From contig NC_046683.1 in NCBI RefSeq assembly GCF_009870125.1, positions 57,489,869-57,553,868 on the forward strand: a stretch of DNA of 64,000 bases. Direction: 5' to 3'. Each line of letters begins with the position of its first letter. The stretch's first letter is position 1. This document shows positions 38,701 to 49,808 of the stretch, one piece after another. The notes under the pieces are model-generated. The model was given only the letters and a program-made list of their open reading frames with translations, had not been told where the DNA came from and ran no database searches. The DNA comes from Drosophila pseudoobscura. Its lineage: Eukaryota; Arthropoda; Insecta; Diptera; Drosophilidae. Made by a program: the position numbers and the translations under genes.

Positions 38701-39380
38701 CAAGCGATGAATAATGAATGAATATTATAAATTTATTCAGCTCCAAAGTGTTGTTCGGTTGTTCCTTGTCCGTAGATCAGTGTATTTCTATCTATATCGA
38801 CATATATATGTTGTAGATATAGCAATAACTGAACAAATAAATGAACCTCTTTGATTGAAGAGTGTTTTTGATGTTTTTGCTGTTTTTTGTTGGCTTGAGT
38901 GTGCGAAAAAGTGGATTGACAAGTACCGGCAAAAATATACTTGTATTATCGGCACAAAAAACCAATAACGAAACTTGGTTTTGGGTCTTGGGGAATGGGG
39001 AATGGGGATGTTTCGTTCGAATCAGTCGGATCGGATGTGTTTTTTGTAGCAGGTTTTTCTTATGCAAATTGTTGTGCGACGGGAAGAGTCTGTGGCCTGT
39101 TGGCTCTCAAGGTGGGTAACCGCATAAAAGTTTTTGTACCTGGCCAACCTGGGGTTTCTCAAGAAATCCTCATAACCATAATGCCATAATGTGTATATCT
39201 GTACATATAGTGACCCGCCGATCGGCTATTTCTCACTCACACCCTCGAATACACAGGGAAAAAAAGCACACACAAACTTCGACTTCGACTTCGAGTTCGG
39301 AGGGGGAATTGGAATTCCCACTAGAGTGGGTGTAAATATGCGAACATTCGACGATACTGTGGACACCGAACGAACCGGTT
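35710..39380. other. Non-coding region upstream of mthl10
   Basis: AT-rich intergenic or 5' intron DNA. Contains TCGTCGG repeats (36.04-36.07 kb), a TTG run at 36.24-36.28 kb, CAGGCAGG repeats at 37.63 kb, and an ACGATACGATA run at 38.02 kb. ORFs present have AT-driven, non-gene-like composition. Confidence 0.5.
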
Positions 39381-39387
39381 TGTAAGG

Positions 39388-39395
39388 TATAAATA
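39388..39395 (+). promoter_or_regulatory. TATA box of candidate small-peptide gene
   Basis: A consensus TATAAATA on the plus strand, about 76 bp before the ATG at 39464. With a start site about 30 bp downstream the 5' UTR would be roughly 45 nt, typical of small fly secreted-peptide genes. Confidence 0.4.
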
Positions 39396-39463
39396 AGTGC
39401 GGTTTAAGGCACAACACACTAGATTACAAATTAATTAACACTGGCAGTCGTAATTCCCATATT

Positions 39464-39577
39464 ATGATTGTCTCTCTCGTGTCTTTATTATTTTGTATTA
39501 TTTGTATTTTGTTTGGAGTTTCCATTCAGCCGCCGCTGCTCACTCACAACACTCCCACAGCCGTCAACGTCTCGTAG
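39464..39577 (+). CDS. Candidate 37-aa secreted peptide
   Basis: A short ORF starting MIVSLVSLLFCIICILFGVS, a textbook signal peptide, followed by a 17-residue hydrophilic tail IQPPLLTHNTPTAVNVS and a TAG stop. There is a consensus TATA box 76 bp upstream. It is unlike the low-complexity ORFs around it. The tail has no cysteine and no dibasic site, so it matches no antimicrobial or neuropeptide family I know. No AATAAA was found close downstream, which weakens the case. It is alternatively a chance ORF in the upstream region of mthl10, which is on the other strand. Confidence 0.35.
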   Translation: MIVSLVSLLFCIICILFGVSIQPPLLTHNTPTAVNVS

Positions 39578-39579
39578 CG

Positions 39580-42500
39580 AAATGAACTCGAGGCGGGCCG
39601 AGCCGCGGACTGCAAAAATTAAAGGTAGGCAAGCAGCCGGACTGACTGACGGACGGATAACAGGGCCCCACTGTTCGGGGTCCCGCTGTTGGGTGCTCTG
39701 TCGTTGGCGCTGTCGCTGGCGCTAGCGCTCTGTTAAGCTTCCACGCTATAATTGAAATTTAAACAAAACAAAACCGAAATCTTTGTAGTGCATGATCGAG
39801 TGTGCCAGCCCAGCAGAAACAGTGGCTCGACTGTCTGCTGATTGTTTGTGCGCGAACAGAGCAATTATCGGACATCGGACATGAATGGGGACTTCTTGAA
39901 CGGAGTGTGGAGTGGCCCCCGGGGGCAGTACGTACTTTGGCTGTTGTTTTGGGGATGAGATGTGACTCAAAGTGTGATCAACAATATGTCCAAACAGAGC
40001 GTATAATTAGCTGGAGCTTTTTTGGGCTAAGCTAGAGCAAAGCTCAATACCTAACGGTGGTTCAATCGAGTGTTGTGCTTGCTTTGTTTTGCTTTGGCTT
40101 TCGGTGACTTTGATCTTCGGAGAGAACAAAAGAAAGGGAGAGTGTGCGAAAGCTCCCAGTAATCATTACAGAAGAGATCGTATGAACAGGAATGCGAATC
40201 AGATAAGCAGAGAGTACGCTTGGAAAGCATTGACAGAAGAGAAACAGAGATAGAGATAGCACCACCACCTAACATAAAAACTCCTAGAGCTAGTGAATGA
40301 GAGATCATTGCAGAACAGAAAAGAGGTACATATGTACATATATACAACTATGTATTTAAGGAGGCGTTAACGGAGATTTAAGATACTCTGGACTCAAACA
40401 AAGATAGTGAGAGTGCGAGAAGGAACATTTTTATGACGGGTGTCATCACCCATAGAGCCCGGCACATCTGTAGCATCTGCAAGGCGATACACTTTGGCCC
40501 CTCTGTGGGATCTTCCCGGGGGGGTACTTTCCGACGTTGATATGCTCTGCTGCTCACTTGCTGATACGAGAGAACTATGGGAACGAACCATACAACACTT
40601 CGACCTTGAGCAAATTTAAGCAAACAAACGAAAATCCGCTTTCGAATTGTGAATCAGTCAAAGAATATATGTACATACATATGTATGTAGATTGTCCCCA
40701 CTGGGTGGGACATGCTTTACAGTAGCGCTATAGAGCCACCAAAAAAGGAACCCAAATCCCACGTCTCGAATCGGGGAAAGCAAACATTAACACGTAGAGC
40801 TTTAAAAGCACACACACAACTATACAGAGTTACTATATATGTATACATGTATACATATATATATAGTCAAAACTAATAAGTACGGTACGTGTTCAGAGTC
40901 AGCTATAAACCAAAAGTCAGCCAAGTCCAAGCCCAAGTCCGTCGTCAATTACTATTCCAATGTCTATCCGGGGATGCGAATGAATCGCATGGGTTGCATA
41001 ATGATAGACAGATACATAGGTAGACCAGACCACCCCTTGGAACCGAACATTAACCACATCTATGGGGAGATTTTAGATGGTGATGGTACATTATATTGCA
41101 ATTATTAAGCGATCGAATGCGTTTAACGATTGGAACGTGCCCGGGGTGTGTTACGGTGACAGTGAAGCCTCCATGGTATTCCCCTTTGACGGACGAGATC
41201 TTGAGAGTTCATCGAAAGACAGAAGAAACTGGTTTCGTTTAGCATTGAGCCCGCGCGACACAAGTGCCGGCTACGACACATGTACACACTCGCCTAAGTA
41301 CAAAAGATTCAGTACAAAACAATTGGAGATACCCGCGAAGAGACAACAAGCGGCGACTGTGTCTGTGGGTTGAGCGAGACATTAAAATCGCATTATAATC
41401 ATCGGGCGAACCGAACGAACAGTCGGGCAGCGCAGGCATCCCAAGGCTCTTCGGGAGCTCTACGAGCTCGAAGATTTTGTGGCTTTGCAAAGTTTTTAAG
41501 GGGCGGATACCACACACACACACACAGACACAGATACACCATGCAGAAAAAGACCTTGAACGAGTGCAAACATTGAGAGGGGGAATGGGGATGGGTATGG
41601 GTATGGGTATGCGTGTTCCTCCGCATTCCACAGAAAGATCTTAAGTGCTTCAGAATTTCTCTTAATGAACAAACACAAAGTTCAGGCTCTGGCTCATAGA
41701 AGGCTCTGGGTCACACAATACACAATACACACTGCACACTGCGCATAGGCTACATTGCTTACAAGACACGACCCCGAGTTACCCGGCAGATAAACGCGTA
41801 ACTTATCGTTTGCTTAGCCCCCGCTAATATTTAGATCGTAGAAAGCCGTTCGCTGGCAGTCACAGTAGTGATAGCGGTTCGAATTGCCTTTAGATTCAAA
41901 AACTAACGCTCGTTTCTTTAGCATTAAGAACCCCTGGCAACACTACGTCCTCCCACTCGAACTCTCGGGCGGCGCTCTCCCGATCTCTTAGCTTAACATA
42001 CGGCTGTTAATGGATTTCAATGCATCAACCACTGTTAAATTCCATGAACGTTAAATTCATTACCGAAACTCTGTTAAGTAACATAATGTTAAGAGTCGTA
42101 TGAATTTAAGAAAGCTAATGCTTTCCGATTTTACCAGCATCAAAATGTTTCATGTGTAATAAAGTAATAAAAAACTTCCGTCATATGAAACCGTTCTTGT
42201 GTGGCTGCTACTTCGATTTACAGATGCAGCAGCTTTCCAAAAGCTTGCAAAAGCTCGCAGGTAATGTAACAGTAGAATGTAGAGGTCTTATGTAGAGTTT
42301 ACATATATTTTGGTACAAACGTACATCAGTGCTGTGCTGCCATTTTAGCATATTTTCGACTAGGTCTAGCATTTTATAAAGAGGAATTGGTTATACAAGT
42401 TTCAAAATGTTTATAGTTTTCTGTGCAATTCGTGATGGCCTTCTGCCAGGGCTCCAATGCTCTCCATTTGTTGCATGTGCTGCGTGCCAGAAAAAAAAAA

Positions 42501-43140
42501 CCAATAATATTTTGCTTAATTTGTAGCTTATTTAGTTTTGGTTTTAGCCAGTTGTAGCGTATTTTTTTCGAGCCCAGCTGGTATTGACTCTGATATCTTT
42601 TCTGACAGCCCTGCGCGTAGATTGTTGGTGCCTTTGTTGTGTTGTTGTAGAGGTAGACTTTATGTAAATAACAACAGATGGCGCTGCCTGGACAGCTGTA
42701 GAATTCATGTAAAAAGAACATCAAAGTGGGATTTTGGGGCCCGAATATAATTTTCGAAATGTATTATTTTTTTGTAAAATATTTTTTTTGTAAATAATAC
42801 AATGACACAATTCTATTAAAACAATTTTATAGTAAATTTGTTAATTGATTATTCCAATCCCCTTAATTTTTGATTGTGTCCCGAAACAGTAGTATATTTA
42901 AGGATCTGAGGATTTAAGGCAAATATAATCTCTACATAGCCAATTTATTTGATAAATACTCAACGCTTTTCTGAAAATAATAACCTTTAAACGTTTGTAA
43001 AACTCTACCAATTGATTGAATCACCTTTCAATAGTTGATTATACACATTTCGAATCCATTTCAGGTTAAATTTATAATTCCAGCAGGAGTGGAAAAATAC
43101 ACCTTATAAGACTGTTTCAACCTCAAAGAAAAACACTGAA
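39580..43140. other. Non-coding, AT-rich intergenic DNA
   Basis: No supported gene. TACATATG-type palindromic short repeats at 40.33, 40.67 and 40.84 kb; CA runs near 41.51 kb; a GGGTAT run at 41.59 kb; very AT-rich DNA at 42.75-42.85 kb. Upstream exons of mthl10 could lie here unseen. Confidence 0.45.
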
Positions 43141-43151
43141 ATGTGCGTGAT

Positions 43152-43250
43152 ATGGACTATGTGATACCCAGTGACTGGAAAATAGAAAATATACTTAAAA
43201 AACAAGGCAAAGCCATTATGGGTGGATATACCTTGTCATACCTCAAAGAA
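43152..43250 (+). CDS. Candidate orphan first exon (33 codons)
   Basis: The ATG at 43152 starts MDYVIPSDWKIENILKKQGK then AIMGGYTLSYLKE, ending on a consensus donor (GAA|GTAAGTACC) in phase 0. A CTTATAAG box lies about 50 bp upstream. Composition is protein-like and not repetitive. No matching downstream exon could be found before the odorant-receptor gene on the opposite strand, so it may be the head of a lost or moved gene, or chance. Confidence 0.25.
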
Positions 43251-43395
43251 GTAAGTACCAAATAATAGTAATCATGTATGTAGTTATGTGGTAATGTGTG
43301 AGGACATCTAATAATCAAATTAATGTCCCAAATGGGGCTAAGTGATTCCCCACATGACGTCCATGTATTATATATTGGTATATTTTAAAAGCCAT

Positions 43396-44843
43396 TTAAT
43401 GGGCCCTGCCATACATGTGACGGAGCACTGTCACAATGGAGTACGACTTGCCCAGGATATTGGCAAAGCTCGTCAGGGTTAGGCCCATGAAACCGCCGGC
43501 GGTGAAGAGGAACGGTCGATCCGCATTGATCATGAAGATGAGGAGAGTCCTCTTGAACTGAGCATCGAATTCGTGCCAATTGCAGCCAAAGGCGGAAGTC
43601 GATAGGGTTTTGCTCTGGAAATAAGAAGAATAAACCCACCTGAAAGAATAGATATGTGTATCATGGGAGTGCACCTGCTCAAAGACCTCGTTGCCGAACC
43701 AGCAGTAGAGGAATATCTGACACATGACGCCGCCGAAGAGGAAGTAGATGAGCACCGAGCTCCCGGAACCATCGCCCACAATCGCCTGGAAGGCGGTCAT
43801 GGCCACCACCAGAAGCGACGACACAAACTGGAACAAGACGGGCAGGCGGTATATCTGCTCCAGTCGCTGACGCAAGCTGCAAGTGAATACAATTTTTCTC
43901 ATGAACTTGCAGCAAAAACAGATGGATTCCTTATGGATGCCATTACTTGATCAAGACGCTGTGGTACTTCACAATCGAAACCATCCAGATGTTGGGATCC
44001 ACTTGGCGCTGCAGCACATCAAAGGCCATGTTGAGAATCTTGAGGTGCATGCATATCTGATTCATAAACAGCATGTTGACGTTGTCGATGGTCGGGATCC
44101 CACACGATATCCAGATAATGCTCAGGCCCATGTACAGATACTGGACGATGGGTGGCAGGAAGTGGGGCATGTGGACGCGATAGGGGAACCGCTTTCCGGC
44201 CAAATTATCCGGCACTGCATCAAAAAGCAATAAAGTGCTTTAAAATGGACTGCGGACTAGACTGGAGTGGACTCCAATCACTTACCAATCAGAAGCATGA
44301 CCATAGCGAGCGTGGAGGAAAACACCACCAGGCAGAAGTAAAAGAGACAAACTACCTTATTCTCCACTTCCACCTGATGGAAGGTCTCCCTCTGCCCGGG
44401 AGATAGAACGCAGGTTCTAGTGAGGTGTTTCAGCGTGAAAACTATCCGCCTAATGTCCTCGTAATAGTAGAATGTGTTAAGAACCTGATGGGGGACTTAA
44501 TGGATGGGGATTACTGCAGAAGCAGGCTCCAGCAACTCCTTACCTTGAACCAGTACCCCACATGGGTCAATGTCATCACCACATTCTGTGTCATGATATC
44601 CACATTGTCCCAATTGAGCACCAGATCGTAGATCTCCAAAACCACATAGCAGAAGAGCAACGGCAGTACCACTCCACTGACGACAAGGATGCGGATGCTC
44701 TCGGCCTTGGTCTCCGGCTTCAGTCCGGAGAGGGGAAGTCCCGTCAATTGAGCGAGCCAGACATTCAGCTCGATGGATCCGATGCGGCCCTCGTCCACAT
44801 CTGAGGGTCTGATCCGCTGAGTGAGTTCGCGCAGCCTTTCCAT
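43396..44843 (-). CDS. Insect odorant receptor (7tm_6 family, 395 aa, five exons)
   Basis: A ligand-gated odorant receptor of olfactory neurons, expected to assemble with Orco in the dendrite membrane. Exons: 44843-44544 (start MERLRELTQRIRPSDVDE; an in-frame ATG at 44927 would add 28 residues), 44484-44286, 44214-43947, 43876-43675, 43614-43396; all GT/AG and in phase. Length 395 aa matches the family. Visible family features are several hydrophobic helices (VVSGVVLPLLFCYVVLEIYD; MGLSIIWISCG), the helix-6 region GGVMCQIFLYCWFGNEVF, and the conserved C-terminal region (FMINADRPFLFTAGGFMGLT ... SYSIVTVLRHM). The fourth intron is only 60 nt and lacks stops. The gene sits alone between mthl10 and mth. 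I know of no Or gene at this locus in D. melanogaster, so it may belong to an Or lineage missing there, or have moved. The ortholog is not assigned. Confidence 0.88.
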
Positions 44844-44929
44844 TTCGCAATGGGCTTGGCTTTCGTCTGGTAGAATCCTTTTATAGGTCGTCGCGGACAC
44901 AACCCGACATTGCGTGAAGAAGGTCATGA

Positions 44930-45780
44930 GGTCATGAGGAATTATAGGGTTCTGCTCATGGGATGGGGAGACACCAAAAAGTGCAAGGGAAGGGGCTTTT
45001 CAGCTTTATTGGTACCTATTCTTGACCTGAAACCCTGATGTATTCTAAAATATAAATCATTACAAATGTAAAGTTGCTTGTGGAGAATAAAGCCCAAAGG
45101 AGAGGCTTTCCATCTCATGTCTTCTGGATTTTTTATTTTTATAAAAAAAAGGGTTTATAAATAGTTAATGAGATTTATGAGGCTTATGAGTATTGTTAAA
45201 ATATGGTTACTTACTACTCGCACTTTTTGGAGTAGTTCTTATAAAAATACTATTTGAAGAGGGAACTTCACTTATGCGATTGTTATTTTTGATAAAAATC
45301 CTATCTCAACGATTATTAGTAAGTAGTTAATAGTCGATTATTACCCTTAAGTAAACGTTCCGAAGGGGTGGGTCTGATTCTTAAATTTGTGTAGAGGCCT
45401 GCGAGGATGAGTTATCTCGCGGTTGTTTAGCTGTTGATCTTCCATTTAAATGGCGACTTGCCTGGAATTTCATGCTTACGACACTCCGTGTGCTCCTTGA
45501 AAGATTCCTAGGAGAGGAAACAATCGTTAGAGGTTTAGTAGAAATAGAAAGCAGGCAGTTCTCCACGTGCAACAAAATTCCAACAAGACAAAACGAAAAT
45601 AAGCCACCAAAAACCATGCTAAAAACAGAGCAGAAAGCGGAGCAACGTGGTTAAATTGTTAAAGCTTCATATAGATAAGACCAGAAAAGAGAACCTTAAC
45701 CATGCTAGAGATCTAATCAATAAGTTTAAGTAGTTAACCGACACCAAAGTACAACAAAAGGTACCAACAAAATCAATCGC
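44930..45780. other. Spacer between the Or gene and mth
   Basis: AT-rich, nothing recognised apart from probable 5' sequence of the Or gene and the 3' UTR of mth (45651-45785 is also present in the downstream duplicate). Confidence 0.5.
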
Positions 45781-45785
45781 TTTAC

Positions 45786-47719
45786 CTACAACCGTTGCGT
45801 CTCTTCGAGCGATATCTCTTCCTCGGAAACTTCATCGTCATTCCTTAACGGAGATATTTTTGTGATGAAACCCGATTATTTTCCCGATCTATAAACAGCT
45901 GAGCACAGATCACTTACCTTTCTCTGAATAACCTCAAGACACTGCGCTTCATCACGAACAGGAAAAAGATGATGATGCCCGTCGACCAGTTTAAGTAGTC
46001 GGCGACCAGAAAGACATTCTTCCATATGTCGTCGTCCTGCACCAAGTATGAGAGTATCTCCAGGCTCCAGTTCAGGCCCATGATGACAAACAGTCGCAGA
46101 AAGAAGCTATATCTGTGATTGGGACAAGAGTAGACAGAGGATAGTTGATACCTGCAATAATCTGTGTGTGGTAGCATTCTTACGTCTGTTTGTCGGAGTT
46201 AAGTTTCTGCTTTCTCTCCTGGCGATCGACAATGCTCTGCAGTTCGCGTTTCACCGCAACAATACGGATGGCCGTGAGAATGAACATGGTCACATTGAAA
46301 ATGATCACAATCAACATCGGTCCAAAGAAGTATAACATGGCCGACCAGTCTTGAGCTACATGAGGTACAAAACACTGTGAATCATCTGACCCCCAAACCA
46401 ATAGCGAACCCACTCTTTATCCAACAGTTGTAGAAGCCAACACCAGGCATCCAGGGCTCATTCTCAGGAATATCCTCCACCAGGTGATCCACCATATAAA
46501 TGACGGCAGTGAGGACGGATGCCATTCCCCAGGCATAGACGTTGTACACAAGGAACACGTACTTCGGCCGGTACCGATTCACGCGGCTCACACTACAGCT
46601 GAACGTGGAATGGAGATTCCAGCTGATGACACTCAGCCACAGGAAGTTGGCCATCACGAAATAGTAGCCAATGTAGCCTACAGCGGGAGCAGAGTTAATG
46701 TTCGATTACGTCGGAACTAACATACGATCCGATCCGATCCGATCCGTAAAAATACCTGATGGCTTGCAAATGGCATTTGTCAGCTCCCAGAGGTCCATCA
46801 ATAAGAAAAGGTACCCCATGAATAGACAGCTCAGACAGCAAACGAAGCACTTTCCATGGAGATTCCGCAGCTTTTTCAGTTTGAGATAGACGGTGATCGT
46901 GCAGGCGAGACACACGAGGGTAAGAATGATCACTGAGGATAGGAACATACATAAATGAGATCAAAGATCGGAGAGGATTGGGACAGTGCTCACCAACTGT
47001 TTTCCCCGTCTTGCTATTCGACTTAATCGAGCAGTTGTGGGCAACAATCCGGAATGACTCCGTCTCGCCCTCTCTGAAGTCATACGCCTGAAGGCAGTAT
47101 TCCCGCTTGCTCATCGTTGCACTGTCGTATGGTCGAAAGAAAGACCCATTCTAAGGAAAACCACTCGCATTAGGCTTTGCAGGAAACGGGGTACGGGGGG
47201 TTGCGTGGTCCAAACCTCAAAGACTATGTACTGATCCTGCTCCTCTTGATCGTTGAGCGGGTACATATCATTGCAGGGGATCGGCAGATCGCTCTGAATG
47301 ATGAACTCCTCCTGGAAGTGTCGTCTTGCCACCGTGCCATCGTCCAGGGTCACGCTCAAGTAGGGGTTCAGTCGGGTCAGATCCACCTCGACGCTGCCAC
47401 TGCACTGCCCATTGGCCATTAACTGAGAGTGGTGGCAGCACAGCCGGAGACACGGACGCAGCTGGCAGACGCAGCCCCGCAGATGTCTCTCCACCGGCTC
47501 CGTGCTGTCGTCCGGCAGTACCCTGTAGTCAAATTCAGCCGTAAGCTCGGCCGGAATGACCACACCCTGGTACAGATACGAACCATTGACCAGCCGCTGG
47601 CTCCCCGTCACGTTCACCGTGTCGAAGTAGTCACAGTCTGGAATAGTCTCGTTCTCTGTAGCAACAAGAGTCGCTGTATTAAGCAGAGTGACACAAACAG
47701 CGCTCAATATCAGTAGCAT
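45786..47719 (-). CDS. mth: Methuselah GPCR (508 aa, seven exons)
   Basis: The methuselah receptor, a plasma-membrane class B-type GPCR that in D. melanogaster affects lifespan, stress resistance and synaptic release and responds to Stunted peptides. Exons: 47719-47216, 47150-46994, 46932-46756, 46677-46414, 46355-46184, 46112-45918, 45843-45786; all GT/AG and in phase. Signal peptide residues 1 to about 20, then a ten-cysteine ectodomain ([21 protein letters not shown] after the first sheet; [16 protein letters not shown]). TM2 region [19 protein letters not shown], loop [16 protein letters not shown], cytoplasmic [13 protein letters not shown], tail [12 protein letters not shown]. These segments match D. 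melanogaster Mth as I know it almost word for word, which makes this the ortholog rather than another mthl. A partial tandem copy lies at 50.9-52.6 kb. Confidence 0.95.
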
Positions 47720-47972
47720 TCTACTCTATAGAATCTGCGAGTGGAAAAAGAAAAGAGAAGATGTAGAGAATAATATACACACATATGTTTGTACATAATG
47801 CATGTACAACAGCCAGAAAGATACCTCAAATACTTGGTACACACAGGATGGTATCTCTTGTTTTGCTACAATATTTGCTGGGTTTTATTTTTCGAATGAA
47901 TTAAGTCTAGACCTCTGATCATCTTTGCTCACTTTGCATTCGGAATCGATTCGGATCAATACGAAATCTTAC

Positions 47973-48063
47973 TTGCTGTAAGTACTTTGTGCAGTCCAGG
48001 AGATGCGTCTATTCGCTGTTTCGATGAACTCCAGACTGAAATGAGTAGAGCGAAGCGTTATAA
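47973..48063 (-). promoter_or_regulatory. mth: mth promoter and non-coding first exon
   Basis: On the minus strand a TTATAA box (48058-48063) precedes an initiator-like TTCAGTCT with its A at 48037. The non-coding exon runs to a donor AGCAA|GTAAGA at 47973/47972 and splices to the acceptor CACTCGCAG at 47735, 15 nt before the mth ATG. The TATA to start spacing (about 26 bp) is slightly short. The duplicate copy lacks the initiator. Confidence 0.5.
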
Positions 48064-48309
48064 GTAAAGTGCTTTTGCATGCGATGGGGTACATGCGTAT
48101 GTATGCATTGTTTTCATGATCTTTTAACGAATTAATACCATTATCCATACAGGGTGAATACAGCGTGAATCATTGTTAAAACAAGGTTATCGGGGCATTC
48201 AGCCTTCGTCTTTTTTTTTGTTGTTAAGATAATTAATATTATTATAATCATATTATATTTTTTTACCCGTTCCCATTTTGTTCCGCAAAAAAGTAAATAT
48301 TTTTAATTT

Positions 48310-48660
48310 TTAATATGAAATGAATCTAATATGAATATGAATATTGAAAGTATACATATATGTATGTAATATGTCCCACAATTTAAGTTCTTTTGCATCC
48401 ATTTTTTCCGATCTTGCCTTCCGTTCCTGCGCATATTGGGAATATTTTTGAGTTGTGTGGTCGAAATCCTGAACCTCAAGCGCAAACTTCTGTTTAAATG
48501 CATCCGTAGACAAAATAAAAATGGATTACAAATTGCGTATTACACAAGGTAAAGACCTATTACACACTTTTTGGAGTCTGATCCACGCCAGGAGAAAAAA
48601 TCCGCCATATTCGCCGATAATTCGGTTTAACCTCAAAATCTCCAGTAGCTCTTTGAACAT
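48310..48660 (-). pseudogene. Relic of a two-exon gene with a broken splice acceptor
   Basis: ATG at 48660 opens 31 codons (MFKELLEILRLNRIIGEYGG then FFLLAWIRLQK) ending on GTGTGT. A 57-nt stretch with intron-like size and AT content follows, then a phase-0 frame (STDAFKQKFALEVQDFDHTT, QKYSQYAQERKARSEK, MDAKELKLWDIL) in a charged, coiled-coil-like style. The expected acceptor reads TTTTATTTTG instead of ...AG, and the second frame runs into a TACATATG microsatellite. It looks like a real gene fragment that lost its acceptor. The family is not recognised. It lies between mth and its duplicate. Confidence 0.4.
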
Positions 48661-48669
48661 GTCGAGCCT

Positions 48670-49805
48670 CTCCGATATACATATGTATGTTTTTCTTGTA
48701 TACGACTTTTTATTGGTTTTATTAATAATTTACTTACCTATTAGTAGAAATGTCTATTAAATGTGTGAAATATTGTATTTGCACTGCACAATTCGACGAA
48801 AACAGTAGAAATGCCGGCGCGAGGAACGCTCGGTTCATATATTCATGTAGCATGGCTATGGACCGGCAACGCACTTTCCTATTCCCACTTTCCTCTCATT
48901 TGCGACAGTTTTGCGAAACTCTCGCATAAGGCACGTTTGTTGGCTTGCTGGGTAACATTTATAAAAAAAAGAATATCGCGTATACCAATAAAACGAAGGC
49001 GGACGTTTTGAGTCTGTTGGGTCCCCTGAACGACAAAGAATGCTTATGTATATGTATTAGGAAGCCCGACAATGGAAAATACAGTTGTTGTCGTTGTACG
49101 GGAATTGCCGGCGGATAAAGGGTGATTCAGTTTCCGACATTTATTCAGACTTTTGATTAATTATAAACGGACGATGTTATTTTTCGATCCATTACATATA
49201 TGTATATCCTCTGAGAACTAGGCGTCAAACAAGACGGACCAACGTCCGTCTCATACGTCTCAACGTCCAACCCTTTACTCATATAAATTGTTTATCTTAA
49301 ATCTGTTCACTTACTTTTTGTACTTTTTACATTTATTTATAGTTTTTGTTATTATTTTAAAATTCTTTTTATCATTTAAATTGATATATAATTTAATGTT
49401 TTTTTTTGCTCCAATGAGTTGGAGAAACCTTTAACGAAACGCCTCCCTAAATGCAAAAATACAGTGTCACAGTGCCGTCGTATCAATTAAAGATTTACAC
49501 ATACTGTATGTACAAAGACCGCTGCAACGTACGCGAATATAGGGCGTTGAACCAATCTGCCATATACTTCCCGTAGTATAGGACTACAAAGCACAAAGGG
49601 AAATTATTTTCCTGCTCCAATGGAACGCGTCCGGGTCGACGGTTGGGTCAGAACTGAATGCTAAAGCCTGATCGCGTTGTGCCCCTTACTGAGCGCTTGA
49701 CTTCATTTTGAACTGGGTTCCCACTGTAACTCTTCAAGTTTATTCCTTGCAAACTTGTTTCTGCAATGCGCCATACGTACATACATATGTATACACGAGA
49801 TATAC
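48670..49805. other. Repeat-rich intergenic DNA
   Basis: AT-rich spacer that includes TACATATG-type palindromes and one copy of a dispersed repeat (separate entry). No gene seen. Confidence 0.5.
49205..49555. repeat. Dispersed repeat, copy 1
   Basis: Segments are shared with 52.99-53.34 kb: an opening block (GAACTAGGCGTCAAACAAGA), an AT-rich middle (CTCATATAAATTGTTTAT... to ...TTTAATGTTT), and a closing block (AGGGCGTTGAACCAATCT). Copy 1 has extra sequence between blocks and lacks the DINE-1-like core found in copy 2. Confidence 0.6.
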
Positions 49806-49808
49806 GTA

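Noticed and set aside
42374-42724. 116-codon minus-strand ORF
   Set aside because: AT-driven composition, no homology recognised and no promoter or splice context; not enough to call.
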